Translations under genes and position numbers: made by a program
Notes under the pieces: generated by a model
The model's database searches: none
Seen by the model: only the letters and a program-made list of their open reading frames with translations
Told to the model about the DNA's origin: nothing
Shown here: positions 50,267-59,072 of the stretch, one piece after another
Position numbering within the stretch: position 1 is the stretch's first letter
Layout: each line of letters starts with the position of its first letter
From: Pararhizobium antarcticum
GTDB taxonomy: Bacteria > Pseudomonadota > Alphaproteobacteria > Rhizobiales > Rhizobiaceae
Reading direction: 5' to 3'
DNA length: 64,000 nucleotides
NCBI RefSeq assembly: GCF_001885585.1
Contig: NZ_LSRP01000035.1
Span: 59,854 to 123,853 of the forward strand

Positions 50267-51769
50267 ATGACCCTCGTCGACGTCCGCATCTCCGAACCGA
50301 AACGCTATATTCCAGGCGCCACTGGCGACTGGGAAGTGATCATCGGCATGGAAGTCCATGCCCAGGTGACGAGCCAGTCGAAATTGTTTTCCGGCGCGTC
50401 GACGACCTTTGGCAATGCGCCGAACTCCAACGTCTCGCTGGTTGATGCCGCGATGCCCGGCATGCTGCCCGTCATCAACGAGGAATGCGTCAGGCAGGCC
50501 GTGCGCACAGGGCTCGGCCTGAAGGCGCAGATCAACAATCGCTCGATCTTCGACCGCAAGAACTATTTCTATCCGGACCTGCCGCAGGGTTATCAGATTT
50601 CGCAGTTCAAGGATCCGATCGTCGGCGAGGGCAAGATCATCATCTCCGTCGGACCCGACCGTCAAGGCCAGTTCGAGGACGTCGAGATCGGCATCGAGCG
50701 CCTGCATCTGGAGCAGGACGCCGGCAAGTCGATGCATGACCAGCATCCGACCATGTCCTATGTCGACCTCAACCGGTCCGGCGTCGCCCTGATGGAGATC
50801 GTCTCCAAGCCGGACATGCGCTCGTCGGACGAGGCCAAGGCCTATATGACCAAGCTGCGCTCGATCGTGCGTTATCTCGGCACCTGCGACGGCAACATGG
50901 ACGAAGGCTCGATGCGCGCCGACGTCAACGTCTCGGTGCGCCGTCCGGGCGAGGATTTCGGCACGCGCTGCGAGATCAAGAACGTCAACTCCATCCGCTT
51001 CATCGGCCAGTCGATCGAGTACGAGGCCCGTCGCCAGATCGGCATTCTCGAGGATGGCGGCACGATCGACCAGGAAACCCGCCTGTTCGATCCGCACAAG
51101 GGCGAGACCCGCTCGATGCGATCCAAGGAAGACGCGCATGATTACCGCTATTTCCCTGATCCGGATCTTTTGCCGCTCGAATTCGACGATGCCTTCGTTG
51201 CTGCCCTGAAGGCAGACCTGCCGGAACTGCCGGATGACAAGAAAGAACGGCTGGTCCGCGATCTCGGCCTGTCGATCTATGACGCCTCGGTGCTGGTCTC
51301 GGAAAAGGCGATTGCCGACTATTTCGAGGCGGTCGCTGCCGGCCGCGATGGCAAGATCGCCGCAAACTGGGTGATCAACGACCTCTTGGGCGCCTTGAAC
51401 AAAGCCGGCAAAGCCATTGAAGAGACTCCGGTTTCCCCCGCCCAGCTCGGCGGCATTCTTGACCTCATCAAGTCCGAAGTCATCTCCGGCAAGCTCGCCA
51501 AGGATCTGTTCGAAATCGTCTGGACCGAAGGTGGCGACCCCGCCGAGATCGTCGAGGCGCGTGGCATGAAGCAGGTGACCGACACCGGCGCCATCGAAAA
51601 GGCCGTCGACGAGATCATCGCCGCCAATCCCGATCAGGTCGCCAAGGTGGTCGCCAAGCCATCGCTTGCCGGCTGGTTCGTCGGCCAGGTGATGAAGTCG
51701 ACCGGCGGCAAGGCCAATCCTCAGGCCGTCCAGGCACTGGTCAAGGCCAAGCTCGGGATCGAGGAATAA
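50267..51769 (+). CDS. gatB: Asp-tRNA(Asn)/Glu-tRNA(Gln) amidotransferase subunit B
   Basis: GatB binds the misacylated tRNA and performs the kinase/amidation step of GatCAB. The 500-residue product has [20 protein letters not shown] (about residues 22-41), [18 protein letters not shown] (about 97-114), a DVNVSVRR region, [19 protein letters not shown] and a YqeY-like C-terminal domain ([12 protein letters not shown]). I chose the ATG at 50267 because upstream residues are not part of the family. A GNAT gene begins within its stop codon (TAATG). Confidence 0.96.
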   Translation: MTLVDVRISEPKRYIPGATGDWEVIIGMEVHAQVTSQSKLFSGASTTFGNAPNSNVSLVDAAMPGMLPVINEECVRQAVRTGLGLKAQINNRSIFDRKNYFYPDLPQGYQISQFKDPIVGEGKIIISVGPDRQGQFEDVEIGIERLHLEQDAGKSMHDQHPTMSYVDLNRSGVALMEIVSKPDMRSSDEAKAYMTKLRSIVRYLGTCDGNMDEGSMRADVNVSVRRPGEDFGTRCEIKNVNSIRFIGQSIEYEARRQIGILEDGGTIDQETRLFDPHKGETRSMRSKEDAHDYRYFPDPDLLPLEFDDAFVAALKADLPELPDDKKERLVRDLGLSIYDASVLVSEKAIADYFEAVAAGRDGKIAANWVINDLLGALNKAGKAIEETPVSPAQLGGILDLIKSEVISGKLAKDLFEIVWTEGGDPAEIVEARGMKQVTDTGAIEKAVDEIIAANPDQVAKVVAKPSLAGWFVGQVMKSTGGKANPQAVQALVKAKLGIEE

Positions 51770-52266
51770 TGTTCTTCGTCCGCACCGCCTCGGAGCGCGA
51801 TCTGGCTAAGGTCAGCGCGCTGCTCGTCGAGACCTGGCATGCGACCTATGACGGCATCTACGGGGTCGAGAAGGTCGCTGAACTGACCGCCAAATGGCAT
51901 TCGGTGCCGGCGCTGAAGGCAAGGCTTGCCCGCAAGGATGCCGAATTCGTCGTTGCCGACAATGGCCGCGATATTGGCGGCATGGGCTATGCCGCCATGT
52001 CCGAAACGCACAAGAAGGGCGCTGTGCTGCACCAGCTCTACGTCCTGCCGAAATTCCAGAAACAGGGCATCGGCCGCGATATGTTCGCCGAACTGGAAAC
52101 CTGCTTTCCCGATGCCGAGTTCATGCAGCTCGAAGTCGAGCCGCAAAATCGTGCGGCGCTGGCCTTCTATGAGGCCCATGGTTTCGTGAAAATCGGTGAG
52201 ACCGCCAATTGCGGCGACGGCCAGTCCGGCATCGCCGCGCTCGTCATGGAAAAGCCGCTGGGCTGA
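51769..52266 (+). CDS. GNAT family acetyltransferase (coupled to gatB)
   Basis: The 165-residue protein is a RimI-like GNAT. VLHQLYVLPKFQKQGIGRDM (about residues 86-105) contains the acetyl-CoA loop, and LEVEPQNRAALAFYEAHGFV (about 123-142) is the usual second motif. Its start codon overlaps the gatB stop by one base, so the two are co-translated. The substrate is unknown. The N-terminal MFFVRTA resembles the GNAT gene after gatA. Confidence 0.88.
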   Translation: MFFVRTASERDLAKVSALLVETWHATYDGIYGVEKVAELTAKWHSVPALKARLARKDAEFVVADNGRDIGGMGYAAMSETHKKGAVLHQLYVLPKFQKQGIGRDMFAELETCFPDAEFMQLEVEPQNRAALAFYEAHGFVKIGETANCGDGQSGIAALVMEKPLG

Positions 52267-52477
52267 TCATTCCACGGCCATTCTCTGCCTCCTTCGTCGG
52301 GACGCGTCGCCGTGACGTCGAAGGCATTGAACCCGGAAACGCTGCGTTGCTGCCCTCAATCGAACGGGGATTCCACGGGAATCACTGGACAATCCGCTGA
52401 CTGCGCGGCATAAGCGGGACAGATATGTTGTGCATCCCGCCACGCATTCGACGTGGTGCGGTTCAAGGACGGTGCTC

Positions 52478-52873
52478 ATGAAATTTCTGCTGCAGATTTT
52501 CACCTGGTGGAATGGACAGACACTCGGCACCCGGCTTCACACCTGGCGCTTCGGCACTCGTGTCGGCCAGGACGAGGCCGGTAATATCTACTACCAGGGC
52601 GGCAAGGATAGCGAAGGCCGTACGCGCCGCTGGGTCATCTACAACGGCTATGCCGACGCCTCGGCCATCCCGCCCGGCTGGCATGGCTGGATGCACCACC
52701 GCACAGACGTCTCGCCAGCCGATGAAACCTATTCGCCCCGCGAATGGCAGAAGCCGCACAAGCCGAATGGCACCGGCTCGATCAACGCCTATCGCCCGCC
52801 AGGCTCGATCAGCGCACCTGGCGAACGTCCCCGGGTCACGGGCGACTACGACGCCTGGACGCCGCGTTCCTGA
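52478..52873 (+). CDS. NADH:ubiquinone oxidoreductase NDUFA12-type subunit
   Basis: The 131-residue protein belongs to the NDUFA12/B17.2 family, an accessory subunit of mitochondrial and alphaproteobacterial complex I. Markers are IFTWWNGQTLGTRLHTWRFG (about residues 6-25), VGQDEAGNIYYQ, RRWVIYNGYADASAIPPGWH (about 53-72), WMHHRTDVSP and REWQKPHKPN. AAGGA lies eight bases before the ATG. It is 50 kb from the nuo operon and next to a DUF2155 gene, the usual rhizobial context. Confidence 0.93.
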   Translation: MKFLLQIFTWWNGQTLGTRLHTWRFGTRVGQDEAGNIYYQGGKDSEGRTRRWVIYNGYADASAIPPGWHGWMHHRTDVSPADETYSPREWQKPHKPNGTGSINAYRPPGSISAPGERPRVTGDYDAWTPRS

Positions 52874-53003
52874 TCCGGTTTCGGCAAAGCCGAATGTCCC
52901 GCCTGTGATCGCGCGTTGGCGCATCATGCCTCGGCCACATTTCAAGTTTAGCGCCTGATATCAGGGCAAGGGTGTCCGGATGTTGTGTGGGAGACGAGCG
53001 GTA

Positions 53004-53456
53004 ATGGTATTTTCAAGTCAGCGGAATGCAATGCGGCGGCTCCTGCCGATCTCCGCCCTGTGTCTCGCGGCGGCGGCAGCGCTTCTTTCCACGGCTTCAA
53101 TTGTGAAGGCCGAACGCATTTCCAATGCGGTGGCCGTGTTTTCCGGCATCGACAAGATCACCGGGCGCATCACGACGTTCGACGTCTATATCGGCGAAAC
53201 CGTCCAGTTCGGCGCCCTGCAGGTGACGCCGCGTGTCTGTTACAATCGCGACGACACGGAAGCGCAGAAGACGACAACCTTCGTCGAAGTCGATGAAATC
53301 ACGCTCGACCGCAAGATCCGCCGCATCTTTACCGGCTGGATGTTTGCCGACAGCCCCGGCCTCAATGCCGTCGAGCATCCGGTCTATGACGTCTGGCTGC
53401 AATCCTGCAAGGCCACGTCCGACCTGCCGGCGCCAGACGAAGCGGCCACGCAGTAA
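53004..53456 (+). CDS. DUF2155 family secreted protein
   Basis: The 150-residue product has an N-terminal signal peptide (LLPISALCLAAAAALLSTAS), then the DUF2155 core: AVFSGIDKITGRITTFDVYI, FGALQVTPRVCYNR and IFTGWMFADSPGLNAVEHPV, DVWLQSC. Two cysteines (in RVCYNR and LQSCKA) probably form a disulfide in the periplasm. Function unknown. The ATG at 53004 is preferred; an internal Met nine codons later could also serve. It follows the NDUFA12-type gene by 130 bases. Confidence 0.88.
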   Translation: MVFSSQRNAMRRLLPISALCLAAAAALLSTASIVKAERISNAVAVFSGIDKITGRITTFDVYIGETVQFGALQVTPRVCYNRDDTEAQKTTTFVEVDEITLDRKIRRIFTGWMFADSPGLNAVEHPVYDVWLQSCKATSDLPAPDEAATQ

Positions 53457-53472
53457 AATCCCCCATGTCTGT

Positions 53473-54087
53473 CTAGAATTTGAGATGCGGCGAGGCGATC
53501 GCAGCCGCGAGCATGACCTCGTATCTGGCCTTGGGCACATCGATTGCGCCGAAACTCTTCAGGTGCTCGGTCGTAAACTGGGTGTCGAGCAGCCGAAAGC
53601 CCCGCTTTCGCAGGCGCTCGACCAGATAGACGAGGCAGATCTTCGACGCGTCCGTGCGTCTCGAAAACATGCTTTCGCCGAAAAACGCAGACCCCAGCGA
53701 GACGCCGTAAAGGCCCCCGACCAGTTCGTCACCGTCGAAAGCCTCGACGGAATGGGCGTGGCCCATCGCATGTAACGTGGTGTAGAGCGCCCGGATCTTG
53801 CCGTTGATCCATGTTGTCGGTCGATCAGGGGCGGGCGCAGCGCAGCCGTCCATCACCGCCTCAAAGCAGCTATCGAAGCCGATTTCAAAGGGCATACGGC
53901 GAACGGTTTTCGCCAGGCTTTTCGAAATGTGGAAATCATCAAGCGGGATTATGCCGCGCAGTTCCGGTTCGACCCAGAAAAGCTCCGGATCGTCGGCGCT
54001 GTCAGCCATCGGGAAAAGCCCAATGGAATAGGCGCGCAGCAGAAGCTCCGGGGTTATTTCCGGCTGCCTGCTGCGCGTTCCCCTCAC
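53473..54087 (-). CDS. aat: Leucyl/phenylalanyl-tRNA--protein transferase
   Basis: Aat adds leucine or phenylalanine to N-terminal Arg or Lys of proteins and marks them for ClpAP degradation. The 204-residue protein has [20 protein letters not shown] (about residues 10-29), [40 protein letters not shown] and [12 protein letters not shown]. The start is GTG at 54087 with GAGG eight bases upstream; an ATG further up would lie inside accC. It ends the aroQ-accB-accC-aat operon. Confidence 0.93.
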   Translation of the reverse strand: MRGTRSRQPEITPELLLRAYSIGLFPMADSADDPELFWVEPELRGIIPLDDFHISKSLAKTVRRMPFEIGFDSCFEAVMDGCAAPAPDRPTTWINGKIRALYTTLHAMGHAHSVEAFDGDELVGGLYGVSLGSAFFGESMFSRRTDASKICLVYLVERLRKRGFRLLDTQFTTEHLKSFGAIDVPKARYEVMLAAAIASPHLKF

Positions 54088-54097
54088 AGTCGTCGCC

Positions 54098-55453
54098 TCA
54101 TTCCGCCGGATCGGCGGCCGGTTGCGCGAGATAGTTCTCCAGCCAATGGATATCGTAGTCGCCATTGGCGATATCCTGATTGTTGATCAGGTCCTGAAAC
54201 AAGGGCAGCGTCGTCTTGATGCCATCGATGACGAATTCGTCGAGCACGCGGCGCAGGCGCATCATGCATTCGACACGGGTGCGTCCGTGCACGATCAGCT
54301 TGCCGATCAGGCTGTCGTAGTAGGGCGGGATCTTGTAGCCCTGATAGGCACCGCTATCGACACGAACGCCAAGGCCGCCGGGCGCATGGAAATGCGTGAT
54401 CGTGCCGGGCGAGGGCACGAAGGTCCGGGGATCCTCGGCATTGATCCGGCATTCGATGGCATGGCCGGAGAAAACGATTTCGTCCTGCGTCACCGAGAGG
54501 CCGGCGCCAGAGGCGACACGGATCTGCTCATGCACCAGGTCGATGCCGGTGATGGCCTCGGTGATCGGATGCTCGACCTGCAGGCGGGTGTTCATCTCGA
54601 TGAAGAAGAACTCGCCATTCTCGTAGAGAAATTCGACGGTACCGGCACCACGATATTTCAGCTTGCGCATGGCATCGGCGCAGATTTCGCCGATCTTCAT
54701 GCGTTGCTCGACATTCAGCGCCGGCGAATTGGCTTCTTCCCAGACCTTCTGGTGGCGGCGCTGCAGCGAGCAGTCGCGTTCGCCCAGATGAATGGCATTG
54801 CCTTCGCCGTCACCGACGACCTGGATTTCGATGTGCCGTGGCTTGCCGAGATACTTTTCCATGTAGACGGCGTCATTGCCGAAGGCTGCCAGCGCCTCCG
54901 AGCGGGCGGTCGAGACCGCCTCGGACAAATCGTCCTCGTTTCTGGCCACCTTCATGCCGCGACCACCGCCACCGGCTGTCGCCTTGATCAGTACCGGAAA
55001 GCCGATTTCTCGGGCGATCTCAAGCGCGTTCTCGGGCTTGACCTCGCCGGCTGAGCCCGGAACGACGGGAATGCCGAGCGATTTTGCCGTTTCCTTGGCC
55101 GTGATCTTGTCACCCATGATGCGGATGTGATCGGCGGTCGGACCGATGAAGGTGATGCCGTGCGCGTCGAGAATATCCGCGAACTTGGCGTTTTCAGACA
55201 GGAAGCCGTAGCCCGGATGCACGGCGTCGGCGCCGGTGATTTCGCAGGCTGCGACGATCTGGTGGATGTTCAGGTAGCTGTCGCGCGAGGGTGGCGGGCC
55301 GATGCAGACACTTTCGTCGGCAAGGCGCACATGCATCGCATCGGCGTCTGCCGTGGAATGGACGGCGACCGTGGCGATGCCGAGTTCCTTGCAGGCGCGC
55401 AGGACACGAAGGGCGATTTCGCCGCGATTGGCAATGAGGATTTTCGAGATCAT
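54098..55453 (-). CDS. accC: Acetyl-CoA carboxylase, biotin carboxylase subunit
   Basis: AccC carboxylates the biotin carried by AccB using ATP and bicarbonate, the first step of fatty acid synthesis. The 451-residue protein has [20 protein letters not shown] at the start, the ATP-grasp glycine loop [16 protein letters not shown] (about residues 159-174), [20 protein letters not shown] (about 286-305) and [11 protein letters not shown]. accB lies 12 bases upstream and aat 10 bases downstream, all on the minus strand. Confidence 0.97.
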   Translation of the reverse strand: MISKILIANRGEIALRVLRACKELGIATVAVHSTADADAMHVRLADESVCIGPPPSRDSYLNIHQIVAACEITGADAVHPGYGFLSENAKFADILDAHGITFIGPTADHIRIMGDKITAKETAKSLGIPVVPGSAGEVKPENALEIAREIGFPVLIKATAGGGGRGMKVARNEDDLSEAVSTARSEALAAFGNDAVYMEKYLGKPRHIEIQVVGDGEGNAIHLGERDCSLQRRHQKVWEEANSPALNVEQRMKIGEICADAMRKLKYRGAGTVEFLYENGEFFFIEMNTRLQVEHPITEAITGIDLVHEQIRVASGAGLSVTQDEIVFSGHAIECRINAEDPRTFVPSPGTITHFHAPGGLGVRVDSGAYQGYKIPPYYDSLIGKLIVHGRTRVECMMRLRRVLDEFVIDGIKTTLPLFQDLINNQDIANGDYDIHWLENYLAQPAADPAE

Positions 55454-55465
55454 GGGTCTGTCGCC

Positions 55466-55927
55466 TTATTCGATGACGATCAGGGCTTCGCCATATTCAA
55501 CCGGAGCGCCATCCTGAACAAGGATTTCCGTGACCTTGCCGGCGCGCGGGGCCGGGATCTGGTTCATCGTCTTCATGGCTTCGATGATCAGGATGGTCTG
55601 GCCTTCCTTGACCATGGCGCCAACTTCGATGAAGGCACGCGAACCGGGGGCCGGCGAGAGATAGGCGGTGCCCACCATCGGCGAGGTGACGGCATTCTTC
55701 GACGCCTTGCCGGCGTCGGTGACGGCAGAGGCGCTGGCGGCACTGGCGAACTGGACCGGGGCTGCGACAGGAACCGGAGCGGAAACATATTGCGGCGTTC
55801 CGGCGCGGGACACGCGGATGCGCAGATCGTCCTGCTCGACTTCGATTTCGGTCAGATCGGTTTCATTCAGGATGTTGGCGAGATCGCGGATCAGCGTCTG
55901 GTCGATGCCGGGTTTCTTGTCAGCCAT
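55466..55927 (-). CDS. accB: Acetyl-CoA carboxylase, biotin carboxyl carrier protein
   Basis: AccB carries biotin on a lysine and shuttles the carboxyl group in acetyl-CoA carboxylase. The 153-residue product has an N-terminal helix, a proline/alanine-rich linker and a biotinyl domain with IIEAMKTMNQIPAPRAGKV; the modified lysine is residue 119. BirA, which adds biotin, is in this window at 8.6 kb. GAGG lies about nine bases before the ATG. Confidence 0.97.
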   Translation of the reverse strand: MADKKPGIDQTLIRDLANILNETDLTEIEVEQDDLRIRVSRAGTPQYVSAPVPVAAPVQFASAASASAVTDAGKASKNAVTSPMVGTAYLSPAPGSRAFIEVGAMVKEGQTILIIEAMKTMNQIPAPRAGKVTEILVQDGAPVEYGEALIVIE

Positions 55928-55949
55928 GGATGTGAGCCTCTTGTTCTTC

Positions 55950-56396
55950 TTATCGCGTAGGATGTGTGAGTGTCTTTAGCGCATTGAGCGCAAGAATGTA
56001 ACTGTCCGCGCCGAAGCCGCAGATCACGCCCTTGGCCGCCGGGGCGAGCAGGGAGGTGTGGCGGAATTCTTCGCGCGCATGGACGTTGGACAGATGCAGT
56101 TCGACCACCGGGATGCCGATGGCTTTTGCCGCATCGTGAAGGGCAATCGAGGTGTGGGTATAGGCGCCGGCATTGACGGCGATGCCAGCGGCCTTTTCGC
56201 CGGCTTCGTGAAACCAGTCCACCAGGTCGCCCTCATGATTGCTTTGACGGAAGACGATTTCAAGGCCCAGCCTTGCGCCTTCGGCAACGCACATGGCTTC
56301 GATGTCGGCCAGCGTCAGGGCGCCGTATATTCCCGGTTCACGTTTGCCCAGCGCATTGAGATTGGGGCCGTTGAGCACATAGATCGTCGAAGGCAT
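55950..56396 (-). CDS. aroQ: 3-dehydroquinate dehydratase, type II
   Basis: This shikimate-pathway enzyme removes water from 3-dehydroquinate. The 148-residue product has [20 protein letters not shown] (with the catalytic arginine and tyrosine), [32 protein letters not shown] (catalytic histidine about 102) and [17 protein letters not shown]. It heads an operon aroQ-accB-accC-aat on the minus strand; the dsbA-type gene upstream is separated from it by a terminator. Confidence 0.96.
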   Translation of the reverse strand: MPSTIYVLNGPNLNALGKREPGIYGALTLADIEAMCVAEGARLGLEIVFRQSNHEGDLVDWFHEAGEKAAGIAVNAGAYTHTSIALHDAAKAIGIPVVELHLSNVHAREEFRHTSLLAPAAKGVICGFGADSYILALNALKTLTHPTR

Positions 56397-56451
56397 AGGC
56401 AGGTCCGTGCGATTGTCGGGGGTTACCTATAGACCGATGACAACGCAAGGA

Positions 56452-56478
56452 AAAGCCCCTTGGAACTCAAGGGGCTTT
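56452..56478 (-). terminator. Intrinsic terminator after the DsbA-family gene
   Basis: AAAGCCCCTTG (56452-56462) pairs with CAAGGGGCTTT (56468-56478) around a 5-base loop, an 11 bp perfect stem. On the minus strand it is followed by TTTTCC. It lies 42 bases after the DsbA-family stop and 55 bases ahead of aroQ, separating the two transcription units. Confidence 0.75.
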
Positions 56479-56520
56479 GTCCACAAGCGATGTGCCTGTC
56501 CGGCCGCAAAACGGCGATGT

Positions 56521-57288
56521 TCAGCAGATGGTGCTGCCGCAACTGCGCATGTTGGTCACCTTCGTCTCCAACTCCTCGGCGCCGACCGCGCCGAACACCG
56601 CCTCTTTGCCGATCACATAGGAGGGTGTGCCTGTGATGCCCAGCGTATTGGCCAGCGTATAGGCTTCCTTGACGGATTCGTCGGTGGCGGGATCGACCAT
56701 CTTTGCCCGCAGGTTTGCCTCCGCGACACCCAGACGGCCGGCGACGGCAATTGCCGTCTCTTCGGTCGCCCGGTCTTCCCCTGTCAGCAGGGCGCGGTGA
56801 AAGTCGCCGTATTTCTCTGGCGCAACCAGCCGGAAGGCGGCACTCACCTTGTGTGCGGCGAGCGAATCCGGCCCGAGGATGGGCAGTTCCTTCAGAACAA
56901 ACCGGACATTCTTGTCCTTCTCGAGGAGAGCATCCATGTCGGCGAGGGCCCGTTTGCAGTATCCGCAATTGTAGTCGTAGAACTCGACGACGGTCACATC
57001 GCCCTTCGGATTGCCGAGTGTCACATCATGGACCGACTGGAAGATGGCATCGCTGTTGTCGTCGATTGCTGCTTTGGCCTGTTCGAGCTGGGCCTGTTCC
57101 TGCTTCAGTTTCAGCGACTTCTGTGCCTCCAGCAGGATCTCGGGATTGGCGACCAGATATTCCTTGATGAAGGCGCCGATCTCTTCCTTCTGCTTGTCGT
57201 CAAGCGCATTGGCCAGGCTCGGAAGCACCGTTGCGGCCGTCAGGAGCGCCAGTGATCCGGCGATGATCGTGCGAAGTTTGAATGCCAT
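56521..57288 (-). CDS. DsbA family thiol-disulfide oxidoreductase
   Basis: The 255-residue protein is exported by a signal peptide (TIIAGSLALLTAATVLPSLA, about residues 7-26). A charged helical segment (about 30-80) precedes the thioredoxin fold, with the active-site pair in VEFYDYNCGYCKRALADM (Cys 108 and 111) and the cis-proline in GITGTPSYVIG. Such N-terminal helices are found in ScsC/Com1-type proteins that form oligomers. GAGG precedes the ATG by five bases. A terminator follows. Confidence 0.9.
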   Translation of the reverse strand: MAFKLRTIIAGSLALLTAATVLPSLANALDDKQKEEIGAFIKEYLVANPEILLEAQKSLKLKQEQAQLEQAKAAIDDNSDAIFQSVHDVTLGNPKGDVTVVEFYDYNCGYCKRALADMDALLEKDKNVRFVLKELPILGPDSLAAHKVSAAFRLVAPEKYGDFHRALLTGEDRATEETAIAVAGRLGVAEANLRAKMVDPATDESVKEAYTLANTLGITGTPSYVIGKEAVFGAVGAEELETKVTNMRSCGSTIC

Positions 57289-57526
57289 CTTGTCCTCGTT
57301 GTCCTTGTTTGCCTCAGTCTGTCGTTCAATTGGAACGGTCGGGTCAACACGCTTGTTTGAAAGACAACAGAATAGTCCGCACATCGGTGCAGCCTTGTCG
57401 CAAGCATAGGGGCGCGCGATCGCAAACGAAACGGCAAAATCGGCGTAAGTGAGACGCTCGCGCACTTGTGAAGGCTTTGCCAATGGGGCAAACCGCAAAG
57501 CGTGACATTCTCAGAGGGGTCTACCG

Positions 57527-58684
57527 TTGAAATCGCTTTCCGCACGCAGCGCCGTCGAACCGTTTCACGCCATGGATGTTCTGGCCGAAGCCACGAAGCG
57601 GCGCGAGGCCGGCTATCCGGTTATTTCGATGGCGGTCGGCCAGCCGAGCCATCCGGCGCCGACGGCCGCGCTGGAAGCGGCGCGCCGGGCGCTCGAGCAC
57701 GGACGTCTGGGCTATACCGACGCGCTCGGCACCCTGTCGCTGCGCACCGCAATCGCCCACCATTATCGGACACGTTACGGCATCGACATCGATCCTCAGC
57801 GTGTCGCGGTGACGACAGGATCGTCGGCCGGCTTCAACCTGGCATTCCTGGCCCTGTTCGATCCGGGTGACTGCGTCGCCATCGCAAGGCCTGGCTATCC
57901 CGCCTATCGCAATATCCTGGCGGCGCTCGGACTAACCGTCATCGAGGTCGAGGCCAATGCGGAAACGGGTTTCACCCTGACGCCTGACAGCCTCGAGGCT
58001 GCAGCCGAAAAAGCCGGCAAGGTCATCCGTGGCGTGCTTCTCGCAAGCCCCGCCAATCCGACGGGCACCGTCACCGGCAAGGCCGGACTGAAGGCGCTGG
58101 CGGATTATTGCCGCGACCGTGACATCGCCTTCATCTCCGACGAGATCTATCACGGCCTGACATTTGCCGGCGAGGAAACGACGGCACTGTCGGTGACCGA
58201 CGATGCTGTGATCATCAACTCGTTTTCGAAATATTACTGCATGACCGGCTGGCGGATCGGCTGGATGGTGCTGCCGCAGGAACAGGTGCGCGGCTTCGAG
58301 CGCATCGCCCAGAGCCTCTATATCTCGCCACCGGAACTGTCGCAGATCGCGGCGGAAGCCGCGCTCGGGGCGTCCGCCGAACTCGACGTCTATAAGGCGT
58401 CCTACGGCGCAAACCGCGACCTGCTGCTGAAACGCCTGCCCGAGATCGGTTTCACCATAGCCTCGCCGATGGATGGGGCATTCTACGCCTATGCGGATGT
58501 CAGCCGGTTCACCAATGACAGCATGGATTTTGCCCGGCGGATGCTCGCTGAAATCAGTGTCGCAGCGACGCCCGGACTGGATTTCGATCCGCTCGAGGGA
58601 CACCGGACAATGCGCTTCTCCTATGCCGGCGCGACAGACGACATGCTCGCCGCGATGGACCGGATCGCCAGATGGCTCGCATGA
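57527..58684 (+). CDS. Pyridoxal phosphate-dependent aminotransferase
   Basis: The 385-residue protein is a class I/II (fold type I) aminotransferase. Visible are VGQPSHPAPTAALEAARRAL, TTGSSAGFNLAFLALFDPGD (cofactor phosphate loop region), SPANPTGTVTGKAGLKAL, FISDEIYHGLTF (Asp/Tyr binding the ring) and INSFSKYYCMTGWRIGW, with the cofactor lysine near residue 235. The start is TTG at 57527 behind AGAGGGG. The amino acid substrate is not predictable. It is a single gene, divergent from the DsbA-family gene. Confidence 0.92.
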   Translation: MKSLSARSAVEPFHAMDVLAEATKRREAGYPVISMAVGQPSHPAPTAALEAARRALEHGRLGYTDALGTLSLRTAIAHHYRTRYGIDIDPQRVAVTTGSSAGFNLAFLALFDPGDCVAIARPGYPAYRNILAALGLTVIEVEANAETGFTLTPDSLEAAAEKAGKVIRGVLLASPANPTGTVTGKAGLKALADYCRDRDIAFISDEIYHGLTFAGEETTALSVTDDAVIINSFSKYYCMTGWRIGWMVLPQEQVRGFERIAQSLYISPPELSQIAAEAALGASAELDVYKASYGANRDLLLKRLPEIGFTIASPMDGAFYAYADVSRFTNDSMDFARRMLAEISVAATPGLDFDPLEGHRTMRFSYAGATDDMLAAMDRIARWLA

Positions 58685-59072
58685 TCGTCTAGCATTAACA
58701 AAGGCTCGGCGCGTTATTCGGAATCAGCTTCGCAGGCAGTTGAATCAATCTGTGAGGCTATGAACTGCCGCAATGGTCTGATGAGGTGATGCCGGCCTGT
58801 AGCCTTTGCCTGCGAATGACACGCCGCCGGAGCCATCGCCGCTGTCCGCCCCGCTGGCGGATGCGCCATGCGAGCGGTAGCGATGCGTCAAACGTGCTGT
58901 CCACAGCGATGGCGACCAGAGTCCAGTGCCCAGAGCCCGGCTGGGCTAACCATGTCCAGCATGCAATCTGCCTTGCAGGCACCCCGAAGATGTCCCTCTT
59001 CTCAACGAAAAAGGCCAGCCAGATATCCCTGGCTGGCCTTTTTCAATTTTCAGGCGCGTCTCGCGCTGGCGA
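58685..59072. other. Intergenic region between aminotransferase and rne
   Basis: This 388-base gap contains a strong bidirectional terminator at its right end (59008-59043). The remaining 320 bases (58685-59007) have no recognisable gene. A minus-strand frame of 74 codons (58758-58982) without a ribosome site is present, but its translation shows only Arg-rich composition and no family motif. Confidence 0.5.
59008..59043. terminator. Bidirectional terminator of rne
   Basis: AAAAAGGCCAGCCAG (59008-59022) pairs with CTGGCTGGCCTTTTT (59029-59043) around a 6-base loop, a 15 bp perfect stem with A- and T-runs on both sides. It sits 30 bases after the rne stop and can also stop transcripts arriving from the aminotransferase gene. 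Confidence 0.82.
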
